Of a DNA stretch of 64,000 bases, positions 27,560 to 37,013 are shown in pieces. This DNA comes from DATEPR01 sp963780635 (GTDB taxonomy: Bacteria; Actinomycetota; Actinomycetes; Mycobacteriales; Pseudonocardiaceae). The notes beneath the pieces are model-generated. The model saw only the letters and a program-made list of their open reading frames with translations. It searched no databases and was not told the origin of the DNA. The DNA lies in the NCBI GenBank assembly GCA_963780635.1, contig CAWACW010000016.1:124001-188000 (forward strand), given 5' to 3'. Numbering within the stretch: position 1 is the stretch's first letter; every line of letters begins with the position of its first letter. The translations under genes and the position numbers were made by a program.

Positions 27560-29224
27560 GTGGCGGTGCCCCATGACAGCGTGCGGCCACGGAGGGTGGC
27601 GCCGGTAGCCTTCCGCGACGTGCCTGCCCTTCCGGAGGACGACCTCACCCGCATGCCGCCCCGACCCAGCCGCATCGAGCCAGTCGCACTGGCCGAGCTG
27701 GCCGAACTCGTGGGCGCCCGGCTGGTCGTACCCAGTGCTCTCGACGACGGCGCCGTCGTCGAGCACGCCCACGACATCACGGGCGCGACGCTGCGCGCCC
27801 AGCACGTCCGCGGGGGCGACCTGTTCGCCGCGCTGCCCGGGGCCCGCGCTCACGGTGCCGACTTCGCCGCCGACGCGATCGCCGCCGGTGCCGTAGCCGT
27901 GCTCACCGACCCGACGGGCGCGCGCCGGGACACCCTCGCGGACGTCCCGCTGCTCGTGCACGACGACCCGCGGTCGGTCCTCGGCGCGCTGGCGTCGCGC
28001 ATCTACGGCGACCCGTCCCGGCACCTGCGGGTGCTCGGCGTGACCGGCACGTCCGGCAAGACCACGACCACGTCGATGGTGGCCGCCGGGCTCGCGGCGG
28101 CAGGCCGGACCGCTGGGTTGATCGGCACGGTCGGCACCCGCATCGGCGGCGAGCGCGTCGCCAGCGCGCTGACCACCCCGGAAGCTCCCGACCTGCAGGC
28201 GCTGCTGGCCGTGATGCTGGAACGCGGGGTCACCGAGGTGGCGATGGAGGTGTCCAGCCACGCGCTGGTGCTCGGCCGGGTGGCCGGGATCCGGTTCGAG
28301 GTCGGCGCGTTCACCAACCTGTCGCAGGACCACCTGGACTTCCACGCCGACATGGAGGACTACTTCGCCGCGAAGGCCACGCTGTTCGACGGCCGGTCGC
28401 GTACCGAGATCGTGTGCGCGGACAGCGAGTGGGGCAGGCGGTTGATCCGGCCCGGCACGGTCGCGGTGTCGACGTTGCACACCTCGCCCGGCGAGCGCGG
28501 GTGGGCGGCCGTGGACGTGGCGTCGACCGACGACGGCGGCCAGTCGTTCACCGCACTGGGGCCGGAGCGGCTGCGCATCGACATCGCGCTGCGCCTGCCC
28601 GGCACGTTCAACGTGGCGAACGCCCTGCTCGCGGTCGCGATCCTGCACGAGGTCGGCGTCGCACCGGCCGACATCACGGCCGGGCTGGCCGAGGTGGACG
28701 TGCCCGGCCGGATGGAGCGGGTCGACCTGGGCCAGGACTTCACCGCGGTCGTGGACTACTCGCACAAGCCCGCTGCCGTCGCGCTGGCCCTGGACGCGGT
28801 GCGCGCCCAGCTGGCCAGGGCCGGTCACGGCGGCCGGGTGCTGACCGTGCTGGGCTGTGGCGGCGACCGGGACACCGGCAAGCGCCCGCAGATGGGCGAG
28901 GCGGCCGCGCGCCGGTCCGCGCTGCTGGTGGTCACCGACGACAACCCGCGCACCGAGGACCCGGCGGCGATCCGCGCGGCCATGCTCGGCGGTGCCCTCG
29001 CGGTGCCCGAGGAGCAGCGTGGCGAGGTCGTCGAGGTCGGCGACCGCAGGGCCGCCATCGAGCATGCCGTGGCGGCGGCGCACCCTGGTGACGTCGTCGT
29101 GGTGGCGGGCAAGGGACACGAGACCGGTCAGGAGGTCGCCGGGGTGGTGCATCCGTTCTCGGACCGGGACGAGCTGGCGGCCGCGATCAGGGCGCTGGCG
29201 CCCGCGGCCCGCGCGGCGAGGTGA
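27560..29224 (+). CDS. murE: UDP-MurNAc-tripeptide synthetase MurE (meso-DAP type)
   Basis: A cytosolic ligase that adds the third stem residue to UDP-MurNAc-dipeptide. The 554-residue product has a Mur ligase N-domain, the ATP-binding VTGTSGKTTTTSM (about residues 160-172) and TNLSQDHLDFH. The C-terminal domain contains the DNPR motif (DDNPRTEDP, about 460-468) that selects meso-diaminopimelate rather than lysine. GHETGQ lies near the end. GTG 27560 follows AGGGAGG; GTG 27566 is a close alternative. It is about 40 residues longer at the N-terminus than E. coli MurE, as often in actinobacteria. Confidence 0.95.
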   Translation: MAVPHDSVRPRRVAPVAFRDVPALPEDDLTRMPPRPSRIEPVALAELAELVGARLVVPSALDDGAVVEHAHDITGATLRAQHVRGGDLFAALPGARAHGADFAADAIAAGAVAVLTDPTGARRDTLADVPLLVHDDPRSVLGALASRIYGDPSRHLRVLGVTGTSGKTTTTSMVAAGLAAAGRTAGLIGTVGTRIGGERVASALTTPEAPDLQALLAVMLERGVTEVAMEVSSHALVLGRVAGIRFEVGAFTNLSQDHLDFHADMEDYFAAKATLFDGRSRTEIVCADSEWGRRLIRPGTVAVSTLHTSPGERGWAAVDVASTDDGGQSFTALGPERLRIDIALRLPGTFNVANALLAVAILHEVGVAPADITAGLAEVDVPGRMERVDLGQDFTAVVDYSHKPAAVALALDAVRAQLARAGHGGRVLTVLGCGGDRDTGKRPQMGEAAARRSALLVVTDDNPRTEDPAAIRAAMLGGALAVPEEQRGEVVEVGDRRAAIEHAVAAAHPGDVVVVAGKGHETGQEVAGVVHPFSDRDELAAAIRALAPAARAAR

Positions 29225-29228
29225 CGTC

Positions 29229-30704
29229 GTGCTGAGGATGACGCTGGCCGAGATCGCCGAGGTCGTGGGCGGTCGGCTGCATGGCATCGACGCGGTGGTC
29301 CGCGGTGGTGTCGAGTTCGACTCGCGCAGGCTCGGGCAGGGTGACCTGTTCGTCGCGGTGCCGGGTGAGCGGGTCGACGGGCACGACTTCGCCGAGACGG
29401 CGATCCGGGCCGGTGCGGTCGGCGTGCTGGCCGCGCGGGAGGTGCCCGCACCCGCCGTCATCGTGCCGCCCGTCGAATGGCAGGTCAGCCGGGCGCACGC
29501 GCTCGCCGGTGACACGGACGGCTCCGGTGCGGCGGTGCTCGCGGGTCTGGGCGTGCTGGCCAGGGCCGTCGTCGATCGGCTGACCCCGGCGGGGCTCGCC
29601 GTCGTCGGCGTCACGGGCTCGTCGGGCAAGACGTCCACCAAGGACCTGATCGGCGGTCTGCTGGCCGAGTTGGGCCCGACCGTCGCGCCGCCCAGGTCGT
29701 TCAACAACGAGCTGGGCCTGCCGTGGACCGCGCTGCGCGCCGACGAGACGACCCGGCATCTGGTGCTGGAGATGTCCGCGCGCGGGGTCGGCCACATCGC
29801 GATGCTGTGCCGGATCGCGCCGCCGCGCATCGGTGCCGTGCTCAACGTGGGCACCTCCCACCTGGGCGAGTTCGGTTCTCGCGAGGCCATCGCGCAGGCC
29901 AAGGGTGAGCTGGTGGAGGCCCTGCCCTCGGCCGACGACGGCGGGATCGCGGTGCTCAACGCGGACGACCCGCTGGTCGCCGCGATGGCCGACCGCACGA
30001 AGGCCCGCGTGGTGTTCGTCGGCGAGTCGTCCACCGCCGCGGTCCGCGCGGTCGACGTGACCGTGGACGACCAGGCTCGCCCGTCCTTCCGCCTGGTCAC
30101 TCCGGCCGGCGAGGCCGAGGTACGACTGGGCCTGCACGGCCAGCACCATGTGGGCAACGCGCTGACGGCGGCCGCGATCGCGCTGGAGCTGGGTATGCCG
30201 GTCGACGCCGTCGCAGCGGGTCTGGCACGCGCGCGGCCGGTGTCCCCGCGGCGGATGGACGTCACCACCCGGCCGGACGGCGTCACCGTCGTCGACGACG
30301 CCTACAACGCGAACCCCGAGTCCATGCGGGCCGCGCTGCGTGCCCTGGTCACAATGGCGGGCAGCGGGCAGCGGCGTACCTGGGCCGTGCTCGGTCCGAT
30401 GGCCGAACTGGGCGACGACGCGACAGCCGACCACGACGAGATCGGCAGGTTCGCGGTACGGCTGAACATCAATCGGCTGGTCGTCGTCGGCGACCAGGCG
30501 AAGGCGATGCACCAGGGCGCGTACCTGGAAGGGTCATGGGGAGAGGAGTCGGTGCTGGTGCCGGACGCCGATGCCGCCATCGCGCTGTTGCGCGACGAGG
30601 TGCGGCCGGGTGACGTCGTGCTGGTCAAGGCGTCCAATTCGATCGGCCTGTGGCGGGTCGCCGAGGCTCTGCTGGGCGACCGGCCGGCCGGTGACGCCGA
30701 GTGA
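29229..30704 (+). CDS. murF: UDP-MurNAc-tripeptide--D-Ala-D-Ala ligase MurF
   Basis: A cytosolic ligase that completes the pentapeptide precursor by adding D-Ala-D-Ala. The 491-residue product starts VLRMTLAEIAEVVGGRLHG, with FDSRRLGQGDLFVAVPGERVDGHDF in the N-domain. The ATP-binding GVTGSSGKTSTKDL is at about residue 128, and FNNELGLPWT and NVGTSHLGEFGS are present. The C-domain contains VVDDAYNANPESMRAAL. I take GTG 29229 (ATG 29238 is possible); the open frame upstream is a murE shadow. It overlaps mraY by GTGA. Confidence 0.94.
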   Translation: MLRMTLAEIAEVVGGRLHGIDAVVRGGVEFDSRRLGQGDLFVAVPGERVDGHDFAETAIRAGAVGVLAAREVPAPAVIVPPVEWQVSRAHALAGDTDGSGAAVLAGLGVLARAVVDRLTPAGLAVVGVTGSSGKTSTKDLIGGLLAELGPTVAPPRSFNNELGLPWTALRADETTRHLVLEMSARGVGHIAMLCRIAPPRIGAVLNVGTSHLGEFGSREAIAQAKGELVEALPSADDGGIAVLNADDPLVAAMADRTKARVVFVGESSTAAVRAVDVTVDDQARPSFRLVTPAGEAEVRLGLHGQHHVGNALTAAAIALELGMPVDAVAAGLARARPVSPRRMDVTTRPDGVTVVDDAYNANPESMRAALRALVTMAGSGQRRTWAVLGPMAELGDDATADHDEIGRFAVRLNINRLVVVGDQAKAMHQGAYLEGSWGEESVLVPDADAAIALLRDEVRPGDVVLVKASNSIGLWRVAEALLGDRPAGDAE

Positions 30705-31777
30705 AGGGCATCCTGATCGCGGCGGCGGTGGCGCTGTTCGTCTCGATCCTGTTCACCCCGTACCTGATCCGCCTGTTCTCCAAGCAGGGCTTCGGCCAGG
30801 AGATCCGCGAGGAGGGCCCGAAGGGGCACGCCATCAAGCGCGGCACGCCGACCATGGGTGGCGTCGCCATCATCACCGCGATGTGGGTGGGCTACATCGT
30901 GGCCCACCTGATCGGCGGCTCGCTGCCCACCGCGTCCGGCCTGCTGGTGTTGTTCCTGACCACGGCTCTGGGCCTGGTCGGCTTCCTGGACGACTTCATC
31001 AAGATCCGCAAGCGGCGCAACCTGGGCCTCAACAAGACGGCCAAGCTGGTCGGCCAGCTCGGGGCGACCATCGCGTTCGCGATCCTGGCCGTGCAGTTCC
31101 CGAACAAGTACGGGCTGCGGCCGGTCTCGGTGAACCTGTCCTACGTCCGGGACATCGCCGGGGTGTCGTTCGGCGTGGTCGGCTTCGTCATCTTCTGCTA
31201 CATCGCGGTGGCCGCCTGGTCGAACGCGGTGAACTTCACCGACGGACTGGACGGCCTGGCGGGCGGCACGGCCGCCATGGCGCTGGCGGTCTACCTGGTC
31301 ATCACGTACTTCCAGACCACGCACGACTGCACCTCGGCCATCGGCACCAGGATCAACGGCTGCTTCTACGTGCGCGACCCGCTGGACCTCGCGCTGGTCG
31401 CCGCGGCCGCGATGGGCGGCTGTGTCGGCTTCCTGTGGTGGAACGCCGCGCCCGCCAGGATCTTCATGGGTGACACGGGTTCGCTCGCGCTGGGTGGCCT
31501 GTTCGCCGGGCTGTCCATGACCACCCGCACCGAACTGCTGATGATCGTGATCGGCGGCCTGTTCGTGGTGGAGGCGCTGTCGGACGTGCTGCAGATCGTC
31601 GCGTTCCGCACGACCGGCAGACGAATATTCAAGATGGCACCGTTCCATCATCATTTCGAGATGGCCGGCTGGGCGGAAACCACGATCATCATCAGATTCT
31701 GGTTACTGGGGGCCACCGCGGCCATGTTCGGTCTGGGCCTGTTCTACAGCGACTGGCTGGGCTACGGCGGCGGGTGA
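30701..31777 (+). CDS. mraY: Phospho-N-acetylmuramoyl-pentapeptide transferase MraY
   Basis: An integral membrane enzyme that transfers phospho-MurNAc-pentapeptide to undecaprenyl phosphate, making lipid I. The 358-residue product has about ten membrane helices. Conserved motifs are GPKGHAIKRGTPTMGG near the start, LGLVGFLDDFIKIRKRR (about residues 87-103), NAVNFTDGLDGLAGG (about 176-190), FMGDTGSLALGG and the histidine motif MAPFHHHFEMAGW near the end. GTG 30701 overlaps the murF stop. Its own stop TGA 31775-31777 overlaps a GTG at 31774, the expected coupling to murD, which is almost entirely missing. Confidence 0.95.
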   Translation: MKGILIAAAVALFVSILFTPYLIRLFSKQGFGQEIREEGPKGHAIKRGTPTMGGVAIITAMWVGYIVAHLIGGSLPTASGLLVLFLTTALGLVGFLDDFIKIRKRRNLGLNKTAKLVGQLGATIAFAILAVQFPNKYGLRPVSVNLSYVRDIAGVSFGVVGFVIFCYIAVAAWSNAVNFTDGLDGLAGGTAAMALAVYLVITYFQTTHDCTSAIGTRINGCFYVRDPLDLALVAAAAMGGCVGFLWWNAAPARIFMGDTGSLALGGLFAGLSMTTRTELLMIVIGGLFVVEALSDVLQIVAFRTTGRRIFKMAPFHHHFEMAGWAETTIIIRFWLLGATAAMFGLGLFYSDWLGYGGG

Positions 31778-31895
31778 TCGGGACCGCTCGCGCGACACGC
31801 GCCGGATGTCCCCGTGCCCGCAGGGTCGTGGGACGACGATGATCCCCATGTCCGTGCGTTCTGGTGCCCCGGCCGCCCTCGCGGAGCTCGGATGA
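31774..31895 (+). pseudogene. murD: Probable murD remnant (122 nt between mraY and ftsW)
   Basis: This is where UDP-MurNAc-L-alanine--D-glutamate ligase, about 1.4 kb, normally lies. What remains keeps both junctions: GTG 31774 overlaps the mraY stop (GTGA) and a TGA at 31893-31895 overlaps the ftsW ATG (ATGA). The two are in different frames, and the 5' frame stops after 22 codons. No Mur ligase motif is left. One frame reads PAGSWDDDD, faintly like the PAxxSWDxF found near the end of MurD, but this is weak. It could be a real internal deletion with murD elsewhere, or an assembly loss. Confidence 0.5.
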
Positions 31896-33379
31896 CGAGT
31901 ACGGCCAGGGGTCTTCGGGACACGCGGGAGTTCCGCAGGCCGGTCCAGTCGGGCCGGCCTGCGGCTCGCCGGCAGTCACGTCGGCCGAGCCGGGCCGTGA
32001 AGCTGCGGGCCGCGCTGGGGCCGCTGACCGCGTGGCTGGGCCGTCCTCTCGCGTCCTTCCACCTGGTGCTGGCCGTGTTCGGCCTGCTCACCGCGATCGG
32101 CCTGGTGATGGTCGCGTCGGCGTCGCCGGTCGAGTCGCTGCAGACGGGCTCGACCTCGGTCTACACGCTGTTCAAGAAGCAGCTCGCGTTCGCGATGATC
32201 GGCACGGTCGTGTTCTGGCTGGGTCTGCGGGTGCCGCTGAAGCGGATCCGCGCGCTGGCCGGGCCCGCGGTGGTGGTGTGCGTCCTGCTGCTGCTGGTGG
32301 TGCTGTCCCCGCTGGGCCATACGGTGTCCGGCTCCAGCCGGTGGATCGTGATCGGCCCGATCTCGTTCCAGCCGGTCGAGGTCGCGAAGCTGGCGCTGAC
32401 GCTGTGGGGCGCGCACGTGCTGGTCAGCAAGCGCACGATGCTGCACCAGTACCGCCACCTGCTGGTGCCCGTGGTGCCGGTCGCGCTGCTGATGCTCACC
32501 CTCGTCGTGCTGCAGCCCGACCTGGGCAGCACCATCACCCTCGCGGTGGTGGTGTTCGCGCTGCTGTGGTTCATCGGGGCACCGATGCGGTTGTTCGCCA
32601 CCGTCGCCGCCGGTGGCATCGCGGCGGTCGTTGCGTTGTCCATCGGCGCGTCCTACCGGTTGGACCGGGTGCTGTCGTTCCTGCACCCGGAGGCCAACGA
32701 CGCGGCCTCCTACCAGGCCAAACAGTCGCTCTACGCGCTGGCCGACGGCGGCCTGTTCGGCAAGGGCCTCGGCATGGGTCAGGCCAAGTGGGACTTCCTG
32801 CCCAACGTGCACACCGACTTCATCTTCGCGCTGATCGGCGAGGAGCTGGGGTTCGTCGGCTGCGCGGTGGTGCTCGGCCTGTTCGCGATGGTCGCGGTCG
32901 TCGGCATGCGGATCGCGTCGCGCAACATCGACCCGTGGGTGCGGGTGGTCGCCGCCACGCTGACCACCTGGCTGATCGCGCAGGCCGCCATCAACATCGG
33001 CTACGTCGTCGGCCTGCTGCCGGTGACCGGCATCCCGCTGCCGATGATCTCCTACGGCGGCGGCTCGCTGGTGATCACCATGCTGGTGTTCGGCATCCTG
33101 GCCAACTGCGCCCGGCACGAGCCGGAGTCGGTGGCCGCACTGCGCACCCAGGGCCCGGGCCGGTTCGGCAGGCTGCTGCACCTGCCCGCGCCGGACGTCT
33201 ACCAGCCCCCGGTCCGCCGCAGGCCGGCTCGCCCGTCGACACCGCCCAGGGCGTCGGGCAGGCCCGCCCGCTCCGCACCCGGCCGCACCCCGGCGCGCGG
33301 TGGTGAGGAACGATGGGCGCCTGGTCGGTACGGCGCAGGCCGTGCCACGGGTCGGGCAGCCGAAGGAGGAGGGCGTTGA
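31892..33379 (+). CDS. ftsW: Septal peptidoglycan polymerase FtsW (SEDS family)
   Basis: An integral membrane glycosyltransferase that polymerises lipid II at the septum with FtsI. The 495-residue product has ten helices and SEDS hallmarks: GSSRWIVIGPISFQPVEVAKLAL (split, about residues 148-170), QPDLGSTI, the pore-loop Asp region NVHTDFIFALIGEELGF, and PVTGIPLPMISYGGGSL near the end. A basic, Pro-rich cytoplasmic tail of about 70 residues follows, longer than in proteobacteria. I take ATG 31892, which overlaps the preceding TGA. It overlaps murG by TTGA. Confidence 0.93.
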   Translation: MTSTARGLRDTREFRRPVQSGRPAARRQSRRPSRAVKLRAALGPLTAWLGRPLASFHLVLAVFGLLTAIGLVMVASASPVESLQTGSTSVYTLFKKQLAFAMIGTVVFWLGLRVPLKRIRALAGPAVVVCVLLLLVVLSPLGHTVSGSSRWIVIGPISFQPVEVAKLALTLWGAHVLVSKRTMLHQYRHLLVPVVPVALLMLTLVVLQPDLGSTITLAVVVFALLWFIGAPMRLFATVAAGGIAAVVALSIGASYRLDRVLSFLHPEANDAASYQAKQSLYALADGGLFGKGLGMGQAKWDFLPNVHTDFIFALIGEELGFVGCAVVLGLFAMVAVVGMRIASRNIDPWVRVVAATLTTWLIAQAAINIGYVVGLLPVTGIPLPMISYGGGSLVITMLVFGILANCARHEPESVAALRTQGPGRFGRLLHLPAPDVYQPPVRRRPARPSTPPRASGRPARSAPGRTPARGGEERWAPGRYGAGRATGRAAEGGGR

Positions 33380-34533
33380 CCGACAGCGGGCGGTTCGACG
33401 AACTGGCGTACACCCAGCGCTTTTCCGGGCCGTCGCTGGTCGACGGACCCTGCGTCGTGGTCGCGGGCGGTGGCACGGCGGGCCACATCGAGCCCGCGCT
33501 GGCACTCGCCGACGCCGTACTGCGGCTGCGGCCGGACGCGCGGGTGGTCGCGCTGGGCACGAAACGCGGCCTGGAGAACACCTTGGTGCCCGCGCGCGGC
33601 TACCAGCTGGAGCTGATCCCGCCGGTGCCCTTGCCCCGCAAGCCGACTCCCGAACTGCTGCGGCTGCCGCTGCGCGTGCGCGACTCGGTCCGCACCACGC
33701 GGGCGGTGTTCCAGCGCGTCGGCGCGGACGTCGTGGTCGGCTTCGGCGGCTACGTCGCGCTGCCCGCCTATCTGGCCGCGCGCGGCAGGCTGCCGATCGT
33801 GGTGCACGAGGCGAACGCCAGGGCCGGCCTGGCCAACAAGATCGGCGCCCGGTTCGCGACCGCGGTGGCCGCCGCGGTGCCGGACAGCGGCCTGGCGGGG
33901 GCGCGCGTGATCGGCATCCCACTGCGCCAGTCGATCACCACGCTCAACCGGGCCGCGCTGCGGGCCGAGGCCCGGCGGTTCTTCGGGCTGGACCCGCACG
34001 CGCCGACGCTGATGGTCACCGGCGGTTCGCAGGGCGCCCGCTCGCTCAACGTCGCGGTGTCCGGTGCCGCGCGCGAACTCGGCGACGCCGGGATCGGCGT
34101 GCTGCACGCGTACGGCCGCAAGAACACCATCGCGCCGCAGGACGAGCACGTCCGCCGCGGTGCCCCGCCCTACATCGCGGTGCCCTATGTGGACCGGATG
34201 GACCTCGCCTACGCGGCCGCGGACGTGGTGCTGTGCCGCAGCGGCGCGATGACGGTGGCCGAGGTGTCGGCGGTGGGCCTGCCCGCGGTGTTCGTGCCGC
34301 TGCCGCACGGCAACGGTGAACAGGCCCTCAACGGCCAGCCGGTGGTGGACATCGGCGGCGCGCTGATGGTGCCGGACGAGGAACTGACCTCGGCGAAGGT
34401 GATCGAACTGGTCGTGCCGTTGCTGCAGGACCGGCAGCGGCTGCTCGCGATGAGCGCGGCGGCCCAGGGCAGCGGTCACCGGGTCGCCGACGAGACCCTG
34501 GCCAAGATGGTGTTGGAAGCGGTGCGCACATGA
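33376..34533 (+). CDS. murG: UDP-GlcNAc:undecaprenyl-P-P-MurNAc-pentapeptide transferase MurG
   Basis: A membrane-associated GT-B glycosyltransferase that adds GlcNAc to lipid I, giving lipid II. The 385-residue product carries VVVAGGGTAGHIEPALALAD near the start (GGTxGH donor-site loop), GFGGYVALPAYLAA, VVHEANARAGLANK, TGGSQGARSLN (about residues 215-225) and CRSGAMTVAEVSAVGLPAVFVPLPH (about 290-314; shown for identification in its central part only). TTG 33376 is the likely start: it overlaps the ftsW stop (TTGA) and has AAGGAGGAGGG at 33363-33373. Confidence 0.93.
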   Translation: MTDSGRFDELAYTQRFSGPSLVDGPCVVVAGGGTAGHIEPALALADAVLRLRPDARVVALGTKRGLENTLVPARGYQLELIPPVPLPRKPTPELLRLPLRVRDSVRTTRAVFQRVGADVVVGFGGYVALPAYLAARGRLPIVVHEANARAGLANKIGARFATAVAAAVPDSGLAGARVIGIPLRQSITTLNRAALRAEARRFFGLDPHAPTLMVTGGSQGARSLNVAVSGAARELGDAGIGVLHAYGRKNTIAPQDEHVRRGAPPYIAVPYVDRMDLAYAAADVVLCRSGAMTVAEVSAVGLPAVFVPLPHGNGEQALNGQPVVDIGGALMVPDEELTSAKVIELVVPLLQDRQRLLAMSAAAQGSGHRVADETLAKMVLEAVRT

Positions 34534-35964
34534 CAGCCCCGGCGAGCGTCCTCGACGGCGCCCACCTGATCGGCATCGGCGGTGCCGGCATGAGCGGCAT
34601 CGCCCGCATCCTGCTGGCCCGGGGAGCCCCGGTGTCCGGTTCGGACGCCAAGGACTCCCGGACGGTGCTCGCGCTGCGCGCGCAGGGCGCCCGGATCGGC
34701 ATCGGGCAGGACGCGGCCAACCTCGACCTGTTGCCCGGCGGCCCGGCCGTCGTCGTGGTGTCCACAGCGATCCGCGAGGACAACCCGGAACTGCGGGCGG
34801 CCCGCGAGCGCGCGATCACCGTGCTGCACCGGTCCGAGGCCCTCGCCCAGCTGATGGCGGGCCACCGCGTCACGTGCGTCACCGGCACCCACGGCAAGAC
34901 CTCGACGACGTCGATGCTGACCGTGGCGCTGCAGCACTGTCATCTGGACCCGTCGTTCGCGATCGGCGGTGACCTCAACGAGTCCGGCGCCAACGCGCAC
35001 CACGGCAACGGCGGCATGTTCGTCGCCGAGGCCGACGAGAGCGACGGCTCGTTCCTGGTGTTCTCGCCGTCGGTCGCCATTGTCACCAACGTGGAGGCCG
35101 ACCACCTCGACCACCACGGCACGCTGGCCGCGTACGTGCGCGTGTTCGACGACTTCGTCGGCAGGCTCGAACCGGGCGGCGTGCTCATCGCCTGCGCCGA
35201 CGACCCCGGCTCGGCCGCGCTGGCCGACCGGGCCGAGGCCGCCGGTGTGCGGGTGCGCCGGTACGGCTTCACGGCGAGCGGCCCGGACAGCGCCGTGCTG
35301 CGCGACTTCCAGCCCATCGGCGGCACCAGCGACGAACGCTCCGGCGGCGGTGAGGTGACCGTGACGCTGGACGGCACCGACATCGTGCTGCGGGTGGCCG
35401 TGCCGGGCGAGGCACATGGCGCTGAACGCGGCCGCCGCGTTCGTGGCCGGCCTGGAGCTGGACGCGCCCCGCGAGGGCCTGCTCGCCGGACTGGCCGACT
35501 TCGGCGGGGTGCGCAGGCGGTTCGAGTTCAAGGGCCGGTCGGGCAAGGTCCGGGTGTACGACGACTACGCCCACAACCCGACGAAGGTGGCCGCGCAGCT
35601 CACGGCGACCCGGCTGGTGATGGGCCAGGACAGCCGGCTGGTGGTCGTCTTCCAGCCGCATCTGTACTCCAGGACCCGGGACTTCGCCGCCGAGTTCGGC
35701 CGGTCGCTGGGCCTGGCCGACGAGGTGGTCGTACTGGACGTGTTCGGCGCCCGCGAGGAACCGATCCCGGGCGTGACCGGCAGGCTCGTCGCCGACGCCG
35801 TGGACCTGCCGGGGCACGTGCACTACGAGCCCGGCTTCGACCGGGTGCCCGCACTGGTCGCGGGGCTGGTGTCCGACGGCGACCTGGTGCTCACCATGGG
35901 CGCGGGTGACGTGACGATGCTAGGGCCCGAGGTGATCGCGGCTTTGGACCGGCGGATCGGGTGA
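34530..35964 (+). CDS. murC: UDP-MurNAc--L-alanine ligase MurC (one-base frameshift)
   Basis: A cytosolic ligase adding the first stem residue to UDP-MurNAc. The N-domain begins LIGIGGAGMSGIA and the ATP-binding CVTGTHGKTSTTSM lies at about residues 116-129. At VAVPGE (35394-35411) the expected next residues HMALNAAAA are in the +1 frame from 35413. One surplus G in the GG at 35411-35412 explains it. The downstream part has DDYAHNPTKV and FQPHLYSRT and ends at 35964. As given the first frame runs on to 35909 as nonsense. Restored length is about 477 residues. It overlaps murG (ATGA) and ftsQ (GTGA). Confidence 0.9.
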
Positions 35965-36887
35965 CCACCCCGCGGGACTCCCGTGCCGCCGGCACCCCGA
36001 GGGAGCGCAGCGCCGCCGCCGAGAAGGCCATGCGCAGGCGGGAACGCCGCGAGCAACACCTGTCCGGCGCCGACCGGCCGACCCGCTCGCGGTCCACCCG
36101 GTCCACCCGGACACCGCGATCGACCGGCACGCAGGGCTCGTCCAGACCTGACTCCGCCCGGCCACCGACCCGGGTGCGCAGGCCCCGGCGGGAGGTTCGG
36201 CAAGGTCCGCCGACCCGTCGCCGGGTCATCGTCCGCCGCTGGATCGCGCTGGCGGTCACGGTCGGCCTGGTCGCTCTGGTCGCGGCCGTGTTGTGGACAC
36301 CGCTGGTCGGTGTGCGCTCGGTGGACGTGGCAGGCGCCAGCCCGACCCTGACCGCCACCGACATCACCGCGGCGGCCCGGATCCGGCCGGGGACACCGAT
36401 GGTCCAGCTGGACACCGACGCGGTCGCCGAGCGCGTGCACCAGCTGCCGCGCGTCGGCACGGTCACCGTGTCCCGGCGGTGGCCGGGCACGATCCGCATC
36501 GTCGTCACCGAGCGTGATCCCGTCGGCTACGTCGCCGAGCCCGACGGAGCTCACCTGGTGGATCGCACCGGCCTGGACTACGCGACGATCACCAAAGCCC
36601 CCGCGGGCCTGCCGAAGATCGTGCTGCCCGCCATCGCGCCGACCGACCAGCTCACGCGCGCCGTGGTCGGGGTGCTGCGCGCGTTGCCGGCACAGCTGCG
36701 CGCGATCGTGTTGACGGCGACCGCGAAGACACCGGGCAGCGTCACACTCGGCCTGACCGGTGGCCGCACGATCGACTGGGGCAGCGTGGACGAGTCGGCC
36801 CGCAAGGCAGAGGTGCTCGCGGCCCTGATGACCCGGCCCGGCAAGGTGTACGACGTGTCCAGCCCACAGCTGCCGACGATTTCCTGA
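35961..36887 (+). CDS. ftsQ: Cell division protein FtsQ
   Basis: A bitopic divisome scaffold protein. The 308-residue product has a long, very basic Arg/Ser/Thr/Pro-rich cytoplasmic part (about 90 residues) and one helix (WIALAVTVGLVALVAAVLW, about 94-112). The POTRA domain follows (VGVRSVDVAGASPTLTATDI and onward), then the FtsQ beta domain with RVGTVTVSRRWPGTIRIVVTER in its first part. GTG 35961 overlaps the murC stop. The long basic tail is typical of actinobacteria. Confidence 0.92.
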   Translation: MTTPRDSRAAGTPRERSAAAEKAMRRRERREQHLSGADRPTRSRSTRSTRTPRSTGTQGSSRPDSARPPTRVRRPRREVRQGPPTRRRVIVRRWIALAVTVGLVALVAAVLWTPLVGVRSVDVAGASPTLTATDITAAARIRPGTPMVQLDTDAVAERVHQLPRVGTVTVSRRWPGTIRIVVTERDPVGYVAEPDGAHLVDRTGLDYATITKAPAGLPKIVLPAIAPTDQLTRAVVGVLRALPAQLRAIVLTATAKTPGSVTLGLTGGRTIDWGSVDESARKAEVLAALMTRPGKVYDVSSPQLPTIS

Positions 36888-37013
36888 CCGCCCGCGACGG
36901 CTACCGCAGCCGATCTTGCTCGCGTAGCGTGACGAACACGTGCGCCGCCCTACGGCGTGGCTGCTGGACCCGGCCTTTTCTGGTGCCTACCGTCCTGTCC
37001 ACACAGTATGGGG

